A stretch of DNA of 64,000 nt from an uncultured Clostridia bacterium (GTDB lineage Bacteria; Bacillota; Clostridia; Oscillospirales; Ruminococcaceae). The notes under the pieces are model-generated. The model did not search any database, was not told the DNA's origin, and worked only from the letters and a program-made list of their open reading frames with translations. Location: positions 62,001-126,000 of the forward strand of contig CALXGR010000002.1 in assembly GCA_944387885.1 (NCBI GenBank). The letters run 5' to 3'. How positions within the stretch are numbered: position 1 is the first letter of the stretch; each line of letters begins with the position of its first letter. A program made the translations under genes and the position numbers. Below, piece after piece: positions 52,205-60,373 of this stretch.

Positions 52205-52330
52205 TCAATCCTGATCGCTGTCCAGGGTGATATATTGATTTTTCTGACTTTCCTGCAAAGCGTAGGATACGGCAACGGCAGCACCAATCAATGCAAATAA
52301 AGCCACTAAAATCCGAAACAGAGTCTTCAT
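52205..52330 (-). CDS. 41-residue membrane protein
   Basis: This short gene has a complete set of signals on the minus strand: promoter TTGCAT-17-TACAAT (52363-52391), AGGAGG before ATG 52330, and a terminator after its stop. The product begins KTLFRILVALFALIGAAVAV, one membrane helix, then a polar tail (SYALQESQKNQYITLDSDQD). It could be a small membrane-bound regulator or a YtxH-like anchor; no family is recognised. Its promoter is divergent from the Rnf operon. Confidence 0.65.
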   Translation of the reverse strand: MKTLFRILVALFALIGAAVAVSYALQESQKNQYITLDSDQD

Positions 52331-52362
52331 CTTAACAGCCTCCTGTGGTGTTGTTTGTTTTT

Positions 52363-52391
52363 ATTGTATCATGGCGTTTGTGCAAATGCAA
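52363..52391 (-). promoter_or_regulatory. Promoter of the 41-residue protein
   Basis: On the minus strand TTGCAT, 17 bp, TACAAT. Confidence 0.65.
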
Positions 52392-52467
52392 CCGGAATAC
52401 TGTGAAGAATCTGGAAAACTCCTGGAAAAAGTCCCCAGAAAAATCTTGATCGAAATGACTCTTTTGG

Positions 52468-52495
52468 TTGACTTAAAGAAGAAAAATGATAAAAT
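52468..52495 (+). promoter_or_regulatory. Promoter of the rnf operon
   Basis: TTGACT, 16 bp, TAAAAT. The leader of about 105 bases contains a hairpin at 52542-52572 (GGCGGATA with TATCCGCC) shortly before the rnfC ribosome binding site. Confidence 0.65.
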
Positions 52496-52606
52496 GGATG
52501 TGTATGGTATAAGGGCGGCAGATTGTCTAAAAGCCGTTCCGGGCGGATATTTTATGCTTTTGGGTATCCGCCGCCAAGTTTTTATGAAATGGGGGATCGT
52601 TCTTTC

Positions 52607-53941
52607 ATGTTTAAAAAGCTGAAGCGTTCTGCCGAAGGTGCAGGCGTACCTCATGAAAAGATCACCGCTACCATGGAAACCGTGCAGATGCCGATTTCCA
52701 AGCGCCTGGTCATTCCCATGAGCATGCACATCGGCGCCCCCGCCAAGCCTGTGGTCAAGAAGGGTGACACCGTTATGGTGGGCACTCTGATTGGTGAGGC
52801 CGGCGGTTTTGTAAGCGCTAACATCTACTCTCCTGCCAGCGGTACGGTGGCGGAAGTGGGCACCATCCGGATGCCCAACGGTGCAGCTGCAGCAACTGTG
52901 GTCATTGACACTGACGGTGAGCAGAAGGTTGACCCGTCTGTCAAGCCTCCTGTGGTCAACGATCACGACAGCCTGATCCAGGCAGTCAAGGATTGCGGCC
53001 TGGTAGGTCTGGGCGGTGCAGGCTTCCCCACCCATGTGAAGCTCTGCCCGGCTACTCCCGTGGATACCCTGGTCATCAACGGCGCCGAGTGCGAGCCTTT
53101 CCTGACTCCTGATACCCGGGAGTTCCTGGAATGCACCGACACTGTCATCAGCGGTATTGAAGCAGTGATGAAGTACTGCTCCATTCCCAACTGCATCATC
53201 GGCATTGAGACCAACAAGCCTGAGTGCATCAAGCTGATGGAGGAGCGTACCTCCGGTATGGCCGGGGTAAGCGTCAAGCCCCTGCCCAGCCGGTATCCCC
53301 AGGGCGCTGAGAAGAACCTGGTGGAGACCTGTACCGGACGTGAAGTCCCCAAGACTGTTCCCGGTGATCGTCCCCGGGCCGGCCTGCCTGCCGACGTGGG
53401 CTGCGTGGTCATGAACGTGACCAGCGTTTCCACTCTGGGCAAGTTCCTGAAAACCGGTATGCCTCTGGTGACCAAGCGGGTCACTGTGGACGGAGATGCC
53501 TGCGCCAAGCCCATGAATGTGGAAGTGGCCATCGGTACTCCCTACCAGGATATCATTGACTTTGCCGGCGGAATCAAGGAAGGCAAGGAACTGGGCAAGG
53601 TAATTTACGGCGGCCCCATGATGGGCGGCTGTGTCTCCGACACCTCCTTCCCCCTTCTGAAGCAGAACAACGGTCTGCTGCTGTTCAGCCGGGAGGCTGC
53701 TGCTATCCCCGAGCCTCAGGCCTGCATCCGGTGCGGCCGCTGCATTAACGGCTGCCCCATGGGTCTGGCTCCGGTGCAGATCGCAGAAGCATATAAGAAC
53801 AAAGATGTGGAAGCACTGAACAAACTGAATCTGGATCTGTGTGTGCTGTGCGGCACCTGCAGCTTTGTCTGCCCTGCCAAGCGCCCTGTGACCCAGACCA
53901 TGAGTCTGGCCAAGGTGCTGCAGAGAACAGGAGGGAAATAA
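52607..53941 (+). CDS. rnfC: Rnf complex subunit C
   Basis: The 444-residue membrane-associated subunit holds the NADH/FMN site and two 4Fe-4S clusters of the ferredoxin:NAD oxidoreductase that pumps Na+ or H+. GLVGLGGAGFPTHVKL near residue 132 and NGAECEPFLTPD near 162 are NuoF-like flavin/NADH motifs. The clusters use CIRCGRCINGCP near 375 and CVLCGTCSFVCP near 415. ATG 52607 (MFKKLKRSAEG) is chosen over a longer frame; its ribosome binding site GGGGGA is rather far. It is first of rnfCDGEAB. Confidence 0.95.
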   Translation: MFKKLKRSAEGAGVPHEKITATMETVQMPISKRLVIPMSMHIGAPAKPVVKKGDTVMVGTLIGEAGGFVSANIYSPASGTVAEVGTIRMPNGAAAATVVIDTDGEQKVDPSVKPPVVNDHDSLIQAVKDCGLVGLGGAGFPTHVKLCPATPVDTLVINGAECEPFLTPDTREFLECTDTVISGIEAVMKYCSIPNCIIGIETNKPECIKLMEERTSGMAGVSVKPLPSRYPQGAEKNLVETCTGREVPKTVPGDRPRAGLPADVGCVVMNVTSVSTLGKFLKTGMPLVTKRVTVDGDACAKPMNVEVAIGTPYQDIIDFAGGIKEGKELGKVIYGGPMMGGCVSDTSFPLLKQNNGLLLFSREAAAIPEPQACIRCGRCINGCPMGLAPVQIAEAYKNKDVEALNKLNLDLCVLCGTCSFVCPAKRPVTQTMSLAKVLQRTGGK

Positions 53942-53944
53942 GCA

Positions 53945-54892
53945 ATGGAAAATCGTTTGATCGTAACTGCTTCTCCCCACATTACCGATATGGTGGACAC
54001 CCAGCGGCTGATGGGGAACGTAGTCATTTCCCTCATCCCCTGTGTGGTGGCCAGTGCAGTCATCTTCGGCATGCGGGCTTTGGCACTGGAGGCTGTAACC
54101 GTGGCCGCCTGTGTATTCTTTGAGTGGCTCTACACCAAGCTGATGAAGAAGCCCAACCCTGTGGCAGACCTTTCCGCAGTGGTTACCGGTCTGATTCTGG
54201 CTCTCAACTTCCCTGTAAGCCTGCCTTACTGGATCGCCGTGGTAGGCGCTTTCGTCTCCATCGTTCTGGTCAAGCAGCTGTTCGGCGGTATTGGCATGAA
54301 CTTTGCCAACCCCGCTCTGGTAGGCCGTCTGGTTCTGTTCAGCGGCTTTGCCACCCGTATGACCACCTGGACTTATCCCGATGCAGCCGTTGACCAGCTG
54401 GCCAGCGCTACTCCTCTGCAGGTTCAGAATGTGTATCGTCTTGACCTGCTGGATCTGTTCCTGGGCATCCACGGTGGTGTTCTGGGTGAAGTCTGCGCTC
54501 TGGCTTGCCTCATGGGCTTTGTCTGGCTGGTATTCACCAAGACCATCAGCCCCGCTATCCCTGTGACCTATGTTCTCACTGTTTTTGTCTGCAGCTGGAT
54601 CGCAGAAGGGGATATTGAGTACGCTCTCATCGCTATTCTCAGCGGCGGCCTGCTCTTCGGCGCCATTTTCATGGCTACCGACTATGTGACCAGCCCCTTC
54701 ACCCTGAAAGGTAAGCTGGTGTTCGGCCTGTTTATGGGTGTGGTAACCTTTGCTATCCGGTATTGGGGCAGTTTGGCAGAGGGCGTTTCTTACGCCATCC
54801 TGCTGGGCAACCTGATCACTCCCTATATCAACAAGCTGACCATGCAGACTCCCCTGGGCTATGTGAAGCCCGCCAAGAAGGGAGGCAACTAA
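53945..54892 (+). CDS. rnfD: Rnf complex subunit D
   Basis: The 315-residue membrane subunit has about nine helices. LIVTASPHITDMVDTQRLM is the typical N-terminus and NFANPALVGRLVLF lies mid-protein. The covalent FMN site is expected at the Thr in ASATPLQ near residue 157 (family consensus SGATPL; here Ser-Ala replaces Gly-Ala before Thr). It carries electrons within the membrane together with RnfG. Spacing to rnfC is three bases. Confidence 0.94.
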   Translation: MENRLIVTASPHITDMVDTQRLMGNVVISLIPCVVASAVIFGMRALALEAVTVAACVFFEWLYTKLMKKPNPVADLSAVVTGLILALNFPVSLPYWIAVVGAFVSIVLVKQLFGGIGMNFANPALVGRLVLFSGFATRMTTWTYPDAAVDQLASATPLQVQNVYRLDLLDLFLGIHGGVLGEVCALACLMGFVWLVFTKTISPAIPVTYVLTVFVCSWIAEGDIEYALIAILSGGLLFGAIFMATDYVTSPFTLKGKLVFGLFMGVVTFAIRYWGSLAEGVSYAILLGNLITPYINKLTMQTPLGYVKPAKKGGN

Positions 54893-54893
54893 A

Positions 54894-55442
54894 ATGAAAA
54901 ATGCAAGCTGGGAAACCATTGTAAAGCCTATTGTGGTTTTGGTAGTGATCTGCGTCATCACCAGCGCACTGCTGGCCGTGACCAACCAGATCACCGCCCC
55001 CATCATTGAGGAGAACGAGCGCCAGACCACTCTGGCTGCCTATGTGGAAGTCCTCCCCGAAGGCACTACCACAGATGATCTCCAGGATCTGGATGTCACA
55101 GGCATGGAAGGAGTAGAGTCCGCAGTTATGAAGTCTGACGGATCTGCTTACGCCATCAAGTCCAGCGCTACCGGTTATGACGGCGGTGCTATCACCACCA
55201 TCATCGGCTTTGATGCTGAGGGCACCATCATTGGCATCTGGTCCGATTCTTCCACCCAGACCGCCGGTATGGGTGACCGCTGTGACAACGACGACTTCAA
55301 GGGTCAGTTCCTGGGTATGAGCGGCTCTGCTGAGATCGGCACCAACGTGGATGCCATCGGCGGCAGCACCATCTCCTCCGAGGCCTATGTGGAGGCTGTG
55401 AACTATGCCTTCGAATGTTTCAATCAAGTAAAGGGGGCATAA
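54894..55442 (+). CDS. rnfG: Rnf complex subunit G
   Basis: The 182-residue subunit has one N-terminal membrane helix (PIVVLVVICVITSALLAV) and an outside FMN-binding domain. The covalently flavinylated Thr is expected in DAIGGSTISSEAYVEA near residue 164, where the more common consensus is SGATxT/S; the Thr is kept. GITTI-type FMN-binding context is seen in AITTIIGFDAEGTIIGI. ATG 54894 follows GGAGGCAAC, one base after the rnfD stop. Confidence 0.92.
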   Translation: MKNASWETIVKPIVVLVVICVITSALLAVTNQITAPIIEENERQTTLAAYVEVLPEGTTTDDLQDLDVTGMEGVESAVMKSDGSAYAIKSSATGYDGGAITTIIGFDAEGTIIGIWSDSSTQTAGMGDRCDNDDFKGQFLGMSGSAEIGTNVDAIGGSTISSEAYVEAVNYAFECFNQVKGA

Positions 55443-55448
55443 GAGAAA

Positions 55449-56126
55449 ATGGCTGAAAATAAAGTTTCCAAAATGTCCTACCTGACCAACGGCATTATTA
55501 AGGAAAACCCCACTCTGCGGCTGGTCCTGGGTACCTGCCCCACCCTGGCGGTCACCACTGCGGTGTCCAACGCTCTGGGTATGGGCGCTGCAGCCACCTT
55601 CGTGCTGATCTGCTCCAACGTGGTAATTTCTGCCCTGCGGAAGGTCATTCCCGATAAGGTGCACCTGCCCTGCTATATCACCATTATTGCTACCTTCGTT
55701 ACCATCGTTCAGATGCTGGTAAAGGCTTTCTTCCCCGATCTGGACGCTGCTCTGGGCGTATACCTGCCCCTGATCGTGGTTAACTGCATCATCCTGGGCC
55801 GTGCCGAGATGTTTGCCTGCAAGCACACCGTCTTTGAGTCCGCTCTGGACGGCGTGGGCATGGGCATCGGCTTTACCCTGGCTCTGCTGGGCATGGCTTC
55901 CATCCGTGAGATCATCGGCGCCGGCAGCTGGCTGGGAATCACCATCGTCCCCGAAAGCATCGACCGGATGACCATTATGACCTCCGCTCCCGGCGGCTTC
56001 TTCACCTTTGGCCTGCTCATGGCTGCTGTGGTGTGGTATGAGACCAAGACCAACAACAAGATCGAGCGGAAACTCTGTGTAGAGAAAGCCGAAGAAGCTA
56101 AAGAACAGAAAGGGGAGGAGAACTAA
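55449..56126 (+). CDS. rnfE: Rnf complex subunit E
   Basis: The 225-residue integral subunit has six helices and pairs with RnfA around a membrane-embedded 2Fe-2S cluster. LTNGIIKENPTLRLVLGTCPTLAV-type N-terminus, with a conserved Cys in GTCP near residue 35, and VNCIILGRAEMFA near 110 with a second Cys, match the family. The C-terminal 25 residues are charged and variable. Its TAA overlaps the rnfA ATG by one base. Confidence 0.94.
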   Translation: MAENKVSKMSYLTNGIIKENPTLRLVLGTCPTLAVTTAVSNALGMGAAATFVLICSNVVISALRKVIPDKVHLPCYITIIATFVTIVQMLVKAFFPDLDAALGVYLPLIVVNCIILGRAEMFACKHTVFESALDGVGMGIGFTLALLGMASIREIIGAGSWLGITIVPESIDRMTIMTSAPGGFFTFGLLMAAVVWYETKTNNKIERKLCVEKAEEAKEQKGEEN

Positions 56127-56719
56127 TGGCTAAACTGCTTAGCATCCTGTTCACCATGATTCTGGTGGACAACTATGTGCTGGTCAAGTTTCTGGGAATC
56201 TGCCCCTTCCTGGGTGTTTCCAAGAAGCTGGACAGTGCATTTGGCATGTCCTGCGCCGTTACCTTCGTAATGGTGCTGGCTACCGCTGTTACTTGGCCCC
56301 TGATGACCTACCTGCTGATTCCCAATGGCCTGGATTACCTGCAGACCATCGTGTTCATCCTGGTCATCGCCGTGCTGGTACAGTTTATTGAGATCGTACT
56401 GCATAAGTATATGCCCCCTCTGTATAACAGCCTGGGTGTGTATCTGCCTCTGATCACCACCAACTGCTGTGTGCTGGGTGTTACCATTCTCAACTTCACC
56501 AACGGCTACAACTACGTGGAAAGCCTGTTCTGCGCTGCCGGCTCCGGCCTGGGCTTTATGCTGGCCATGGTTCTGTTCAGCGGCGTTCGTTCCCGCGTGG
56601 AGGCTGCTAACCCTCCCGCCTGCTTTAAGGGCCTGCCCATCACCCTGGTGGCTGCCGCCATTACCGCTCTGTCCTTCACCGGCTTCGGCGGTATCGTGGC
56701 CAGCATCTTCGGTGTGTAA
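56126..56719 (+). CDS. rnfA: Rnf complex subunit A
   Basis: The 197-residue integral subunit mirrors RnfE with inverted topology. VDNYVLVKFLGICPFLGVSKK near residue 15 has the conserved Cys, and LITTNCCVLGVTILN near 110 the second pair. The two proteins together form the path for electrons across the membrane that drives ion transport. Coupled to rnfE by start-stop overlap; rnfB follows after 16 bases. Confidence 0.95.
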   Translation: MAKLLSILFTMILVDNYVLVKFLGICPFLGVSKKLDSAFGMSCAVTFVMVLATAVTWPLMTYLLIPNGLDYLQTIVFILVIAVLVQFIEIVLHKYMPPLYNSLGVYLPLITTNCCVLGVTILNFTNGYNYVESLFCAAGSGLGFMLAMVLFSGVRSRVEAANPPACFKGLPITLVAAAITALSFTGFGGIVASIFGV

Positions 56720-56735
56720 TTAGGAGGGAACAAAA

Positions 56736-57533
56736 ATGAACGGTATTGTATTTGCAGTTATTTTGGTTTCCGTTGTAGGCCTGATCGGTGCAGTGGTCCT
56801 GGTACTGGCTGCCAAGTTCATGGCTGTGTATGAAGATCCCCGTGTGGCTCAGTGCTCTGAGTGCCTGCCCGGCGCCAACTGCGGCGGCTGCGGCTATGCC
56901 GGCTGCTCCGACTACGCCCGTGCCGTGGTGGAGGGCGCTCCCGTCAACAAGTGTGCCGTAGGCGGCCCTGCCTGTGCAGCCAAGCTGGCTGAGATCATGG
57001 GCGTTGAAGCCGGCGACTCTGTGGCCAAGGCCGCTGTGGTTGCCTGCACCGGCGCCAAGAACGGAATCTGCGAGGTCAAGTTTGATTATCAGGGTATCAA
57101 GAGCTGTGCTGCAGCTGCTGCCCTGGCCGGTGGTCCCAGCGCATGCGCCTTTGGCTGTGTAGGTCTGGGCGACTGTGTGGCTGCCTGTAACTTCGATGCC
57201 ATCCATGTGGTGGACGGAGTTGCTACTGTGGACCGGAGCAAGTGCGTGGGTTGCGGTGCCTGTGTTCAGGCCTGCCCCAAGAAGATCATTATGCTGGGGG
57301 ATGCTCCCCAGAAGCCTGTGGTCCAGTGCTCCAACCATGAGATGGGCAAGTTCGTCATGAAGGAATGCAAGAACGGCTGCATCAGCTGTGGTCTCTGCGT
57401 TAAGAACTGCCCCGAGCAGGCTATCACTCTGGACAACTTCCTGGCCAAGATTGACTACGCCAAGTGCACCGGCTGCGGCACCTGCATTGAAAAGTGCCCC
57501 AAGAAGGTCATTCACTGGCAGAAAGATGCTTGA
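56736..57533 (+). CDS. rnfB: Rnf complex subunit B (ferredoxin-docking)
   Basis: The 265-residue subunit accepts electrons from reduced ferredoxin. An N-terminal membrane helix is followed by the 4Fe-4S motif CLPGANCGGCGYAGCSDYA near residue 44. Ferredoxin-like clusters follow: CAFGCVGLGDCVAAC near 133, CVGCGACVQACPK near 170, CISCGLCVKNCPE near 213 and CTGCGTCIEKCPK near 244. ATG 56736 follows AGGAGGGAAC. It ends the operon before a strong terminator. Confidence 0.95.
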   Translation: MNGIVFAVILVSVVGLIGAVVLVLAAKFMAVYEDPRVAQCSECLPGANCGGCGYAGCSDYARAVVEGAPVNKCAVGGPACAAKLAEIMGVEAGDSVAKAAVVACTGAKNGICEVKFDYQGIKSCAAAAALAGGPSACAFGCVGLGDCVAACNFDAIHVVDGVATVDRSKCVGCGACVQACPKKIIMLGDAPQKPVVQCSNHEMGKFVMKECKNGCISCGLCVKNCPEQAITLDNFLAKIDYAKCTGCGTCIEKCPKKVIHWQKDA

Positions 57534-57559
57534 TTCAGGTATCTGTAACAGGTAAAACC

Positions 57560-57596
57560 ACTCCGCTCCGGAAGATTCCGGAGCGGAGTTTTTTTG
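57560..57596 (+). terminator. Terminator of the rnf operon
   Basis: ACTCCGCTCCGG pairs with CCGGAGCGGAGT around a short loop and is followed by seven T. Confidence 0.92.
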
Positions 57597-57617
57597 CGGG
57601 AATTTTAAAAGTGGGGG

Positions 57618-57647
57618 TTGACTTTTAGGGGAAGGGGGTGATATAAT
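57618..57647 (+). promoter_or_regulatory. Promoter of tRNA-Val
   Basis: TTGACT, 18 bp, perfect TATAAT, 17 bp before the mature tRNA end. Confidence 0.75.
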
Positions 57648-57664
57648 ATCATCTGTACCCCGAT

Positions 57665-57741
57665 GGAGGATTAGCTCAGCTGGTTAGAGCATTTGCATCA
57701 CACGCAAGGGGTCTGGGGTTCGAATCCCTAATTCTCCACCA
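57665..57741 (+). tRNA. tRNA-Val (CAC)
   Basis: A 77-base cloverleaf: acceptor GGAGGAT with ATTCTCC (one G-T pair), D arm GCTC/GAGC, anticodon stem TTTGC/GCAAG with loop ATCACAC (anticodon CAC), and T arm TGGGG-TTCGAAT-CCCTA. The 3' CCA is encoded. It reads GUG valine codons. Confidence 0.95.
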
Positions 57742-57798
57742 AAACAAACAAATCCGAACCTTATGCTGATTGGCAATGGGTTCGGATTTGTTGTTTAT
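57742..57798 (+). terminator. Terminator after tRNA-Val
   Basis: AACAAATCCGAACC pairs with GGGTTCGGATTTGTT around a long loop, followed by GTTTATT. Confidence 0.7.
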
Positions 57799-57882
57799 TG
57801 TCAAGAACGATGATGCCTCTGGGATTGAAAAGTCTCAGGGGTATTTTTTGTGCTTGCCTTCTTTTTGTGGAAAAAGTATTAA

Positions 57883-59994
57883 ATGTATGATATTCTGTTA
57901 AATACAATGCATATAAATATTTTTGACATAGGAAAGAATTTTATGACAGATTTTGGAAGCGGATTCTACAATGCTATGGCCTTCTACCAGAACGGTGAAG
58001 AACATCTTGTAGTAACAAATGACGACAATTTGAGATTTTTGGACTTGGGGAAAACCATTGATATTTTGTCGGATGCTTTAGTGTTTTATGACCAATATAG
58101 CCTTAATTTGAGACATTGCTTTTTGTGTGAGCGATGGAATCAATGCGGATTTTTGTTTGTTCTTAGAGATTATGGTGTTAGAAATATCTTGGGTGTATAT
58201 TTCAAATTGGAAATTAATGGTAAACCGGTGGATAATATTATTTATTATCAAGATACTTTATATGGTCCGAAAAATGAAATCAAATTATATGCACAACATC
58301 AAATTCGGGATATTCATAGTGTTCGCCCAATTATTGAGCAAATTGTATATTACAATAGCTGTTATCCCAATTGCCGGCTTCTTTTTGGAACGCAGCAATT
58401 TCCACAAATAGCAGGAGAAGAAGAAATTGCTGTGATGAATCGCTTGGATCGTGAGTATAAGCGTATTACAGATAAGAAATCGAACATAGCTGGAGCTTCA
58501 CACAAAAATGCCTTTTGGAGAGAAGGATTATATCCTTCATGGAAGCTTTACCCTGAAGCAGTTCGATTGCTTTGCTGGGTAAAGAGTCAAACTCAAAAAA
58601 TCGAGAAAATACTGAGTAAGTTTCATGAAAATTTGAAAGACATAAATCTTCAGCCGCCAAAGGGTGAGAACATAATTTATATTCCAATCGACTGTACATG
58701 TGACAAGCAATATAATATAAAAATGTGGCTGCTTCGAAATCATTTTATAGTGACGCGTATTGTTTCAGGGTATGATATGCTCCAATACCAAATTCCAGTC
58801 AGCTTCAACAACATAGAACTGATAATTTTAGTATATGGACAGCATTATCAGGAACCGATTTATTGGAATTTGAAAGAAGTTGTGGGGCTTGATCACTCAG
58901 TTAACACTTACAAACAAGTCAAGGATGCCTGCCCTATTTTACAACTCATAAAAAATACGGAAGAAGCGGTTAGTGATTACTACAGAGAAGATACTATTAT
59001 TAAATCAGACATTTATCAAAAGTTTTTAGAAACCAAAAAAGAGCTGAGCCAGTGGATTGCTAAAATTTATAATCAAGCATATGAGGAATTTATAAATGCA
59101 AAAAGCATCTATGTATGGAAATCAGAATATAGACTTTTCAAGTATATAAATCTTTTTTATCCCGGGACAGTTTATCAGTATCATCCAGACTGGCTTGAAG
59201 GGCAATCTTTGGATATTTTTATTCCACAAGAGAATTGTGCTATAGAGTATCAGGGTGAACAGCACTACCAGGCGCTGGATTACTTCGGCGGTAAAAAAGG
59301 CTATGAGTATAGGCAAGAGCTGGATAATGTGAAGAAGGAACGGTGTAAACAGAATGGTATCTTGCTATTAGAATGGATTTATTCGGAACGCATTTGTTTC
59401 TCCGCTGTGGTTGATTTCCTCAACAAAAACTTACATGATGCACAGATAGATAGAAATTTTTTTCTGGAAAGTCTCAAACTTAATAAGCCTGTTTTGGTTG
59501 CAGAGGAGGATAGCCTGTTTGCAACCCAAAGAGTTACAGAGAAGAAAAAGAAAGCTGATGAATTTGAAATAAGAAAATATAATTCACAAGGGGTATTAAT
59601 AAATTGCTATGCTTCCGTTGAAATTGCATCGCAGGATACTGCAATTTCGAAAACACAGATACTGAAGGCAATTTACGGGTATAATCATACAGCTGGCGGG
59701 TTTCAGTGGAAAAAGGTTAAGAGGAATGAAGAAAAGTCTAGCATACCTCCATTAGCGAAGCCAAGACAAAACTCCGGTGAAAATGAGAGCAAGGTTGTTT
59801 ATCAAATTGATTTGAATGGTACTATTTGCGCTGAATTTGGTTCAATCAGAACCGCAGTTAGAGCAACAGGAATCAACCGAAAGTCTATATGTGATGCGTT
59901 AAGAGGACGGCAAAAAACAGCAGGAGGATACATATGGAAATATAAAGAAAATGAAGAAGGACCGGAATCCGAAATAAAGGGAAAGAATATATAA
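57883..59994 (+). CDS. Large PD-(D/E)XK nuclease-like protein with two NUMOD1 repeats
   Basis: This 703-residue protein is far more AT-rich than its neighbours and uses AT-ending codons, a clear sign of transfer. Residues 1-400 match nothing I recognise. Residues 410-510 form a PD-(D/E)XK-type core: Glu415 in KSEYRLFKY, Asp444 in SLDIFIP, Glu455-x-Gln457 in AIEYQGEQHYQAL, then FGGKKGYEYR and KKERCKQNGILLLEW. Residues 562-611 and 637-688 are two NUMOD1-like DNA-binding repeats ending GGFQWKKV and GGYIWKY, as in homing endonucleases. The start is uncertain: ATG 57943 has the better site (GGAAAG). It stands alone behind tRNA-Val; a free-standing homing or other mobile-element nuclease is likely. 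Confidence 0.72.
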   Translation: MYDILLNTMHINIFDIGKNFMTDFGSGFYNAMAFYQNGEEHLVVTNDDNLRFLDLGKTIDILSDALVFYDQYSLNLRHCFLCERWNQCGFLFVLRDYGVRNILGVYFKLEINGKPVDNIIYYQDTLYGPKNEIKLYAQHQIRDIHSVRPIIEQIVYYNSCYPNCRLLFGTQQFPQIAGEEEIAVMNRLDREYKRITDKKSNIAGASHKNAFWREGLYPSWKLYPEAVRLLCWVKSQTQKIEKILSKFHENLKDINLQPPKGENIIYIPIDCTCDKQYNIKMWLLRNHFIVTRIVSGYDMLQYQIPVSFNNIELIILVYGQHYQEPIYWNLKEVVGLDHSVNTYKQVKDACPILQLIKNTEEAVSDYYREDTIIKSDIYQKFLETKKELSQWIAKIYNQAYEEFINAKSIYVWKSEYRLFKYINLFYPGTVYQYHPDWLEGQSLDIFIPQENCAIEYQGEQHYQALDYFGGKKGYEYRQELDNVKKERCKQNGILLLEWIYSERICFSAVVDFLNKNLHDAQIDRNFFLESLKLNKPVLVAEEDSLFATQRVTEKKKKADEFEIRKYNSQGVLINCYASVEIASQDTAISKTQILKAIYGYNHTAGGFQWKKVKRNEEKSSIPPLAKPRQNSGENESKVVYQIDLNGTICAEFGSIRTAVRATGINRKSICDALRGRQKTAGGYIWKYKENEEGPESEIKGKNI

Positions 59995-60000
59995 CTGCTC

Positions 60001-60300
60001 TCTGTAGAATTTGTTTTTCACACAATTGCTCGATTACCGCCTCCTGTTCGATCATCCAACCAACAAACTGCCCTGTGGGCAGCTTTTTCTCCTTGACCTG
60101 CTGTTTATGGAGCAGGACTTCTTTACTGAACTCCTTAAATGCGGCCTGTGCCCGCCCGATCTGTTTGGGTAGGCACAGGCATTTTTGGGCTTGGATGTAC
60201 TCTTTGCATAGGTCTGCTTGTAGTCGTTGTCGTTGTTCAGGCCGTCGAACTGCCTCTTGGCGGCCTTTCGGCTTTTACCCTGTTCGGCAAAGAATAAAAA
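60001..60300 (-). pseudogene. Frameshifted remnant of an unidentified gene
   Basis: On the minus strand two reading frames join into one protein-like trace: FAEQGKSRKAAKRQFDGLN... continuing after a frameshift near 60205 into KEYIQAQKCLCLPKQ..., AAFKEFSKEVLLHKQQVKEKK and GQFVGWMIEQEAV. There is no start or intact frame, and the 3' end runs into the nuclease gene. Composition is between the AT-rich nuclease and the host. It resembles the highly charged C-terminal parts of mobilisation or recombination proteins, but I cannot name it. Confidence 0.35.
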
Positions 60301-60315
60301 TCAAGTCTTGATTTT
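60297..60315. promoter_or_regulatory. Candidate MarR operator
   Basis: A perfect 9-1-9 inverted repeat, AAAATCAAG-T-CTTGATTTT, covers the -35 of the marR promoter, consistent with autorepression. Confidence 0.55.
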
Positions 60316-60336
60316 CAATTTTAATCATACTATAAT
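60308..60336 (+). promoter_or_regulatory. Promoter of the marR-ABC operon
   Basis: TTGATT, 17 bp, perfect TATAAT; the -35 is inside the inverted repeat. Confidence 0.75.
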
Positions 60337-60373
60337 ACCCATTGGCAATAAATGTTAGGAGGCGAACAGTTAG

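Noticed and set aside
52361..55030. An 889-codon minus-strand frame opposite rnfC and rnfD
   Set aside because: Antisense shadow with low-complexity His/Gln composition; rnf genes are certain on the other strand.
57665..60296. tRNA-Val as an attachment site with flanking direct repeats
   Set aside because: I looked for a second copy of the tRNA 3' end beyond the AT-rich block and found none, and no integrase gene is present.
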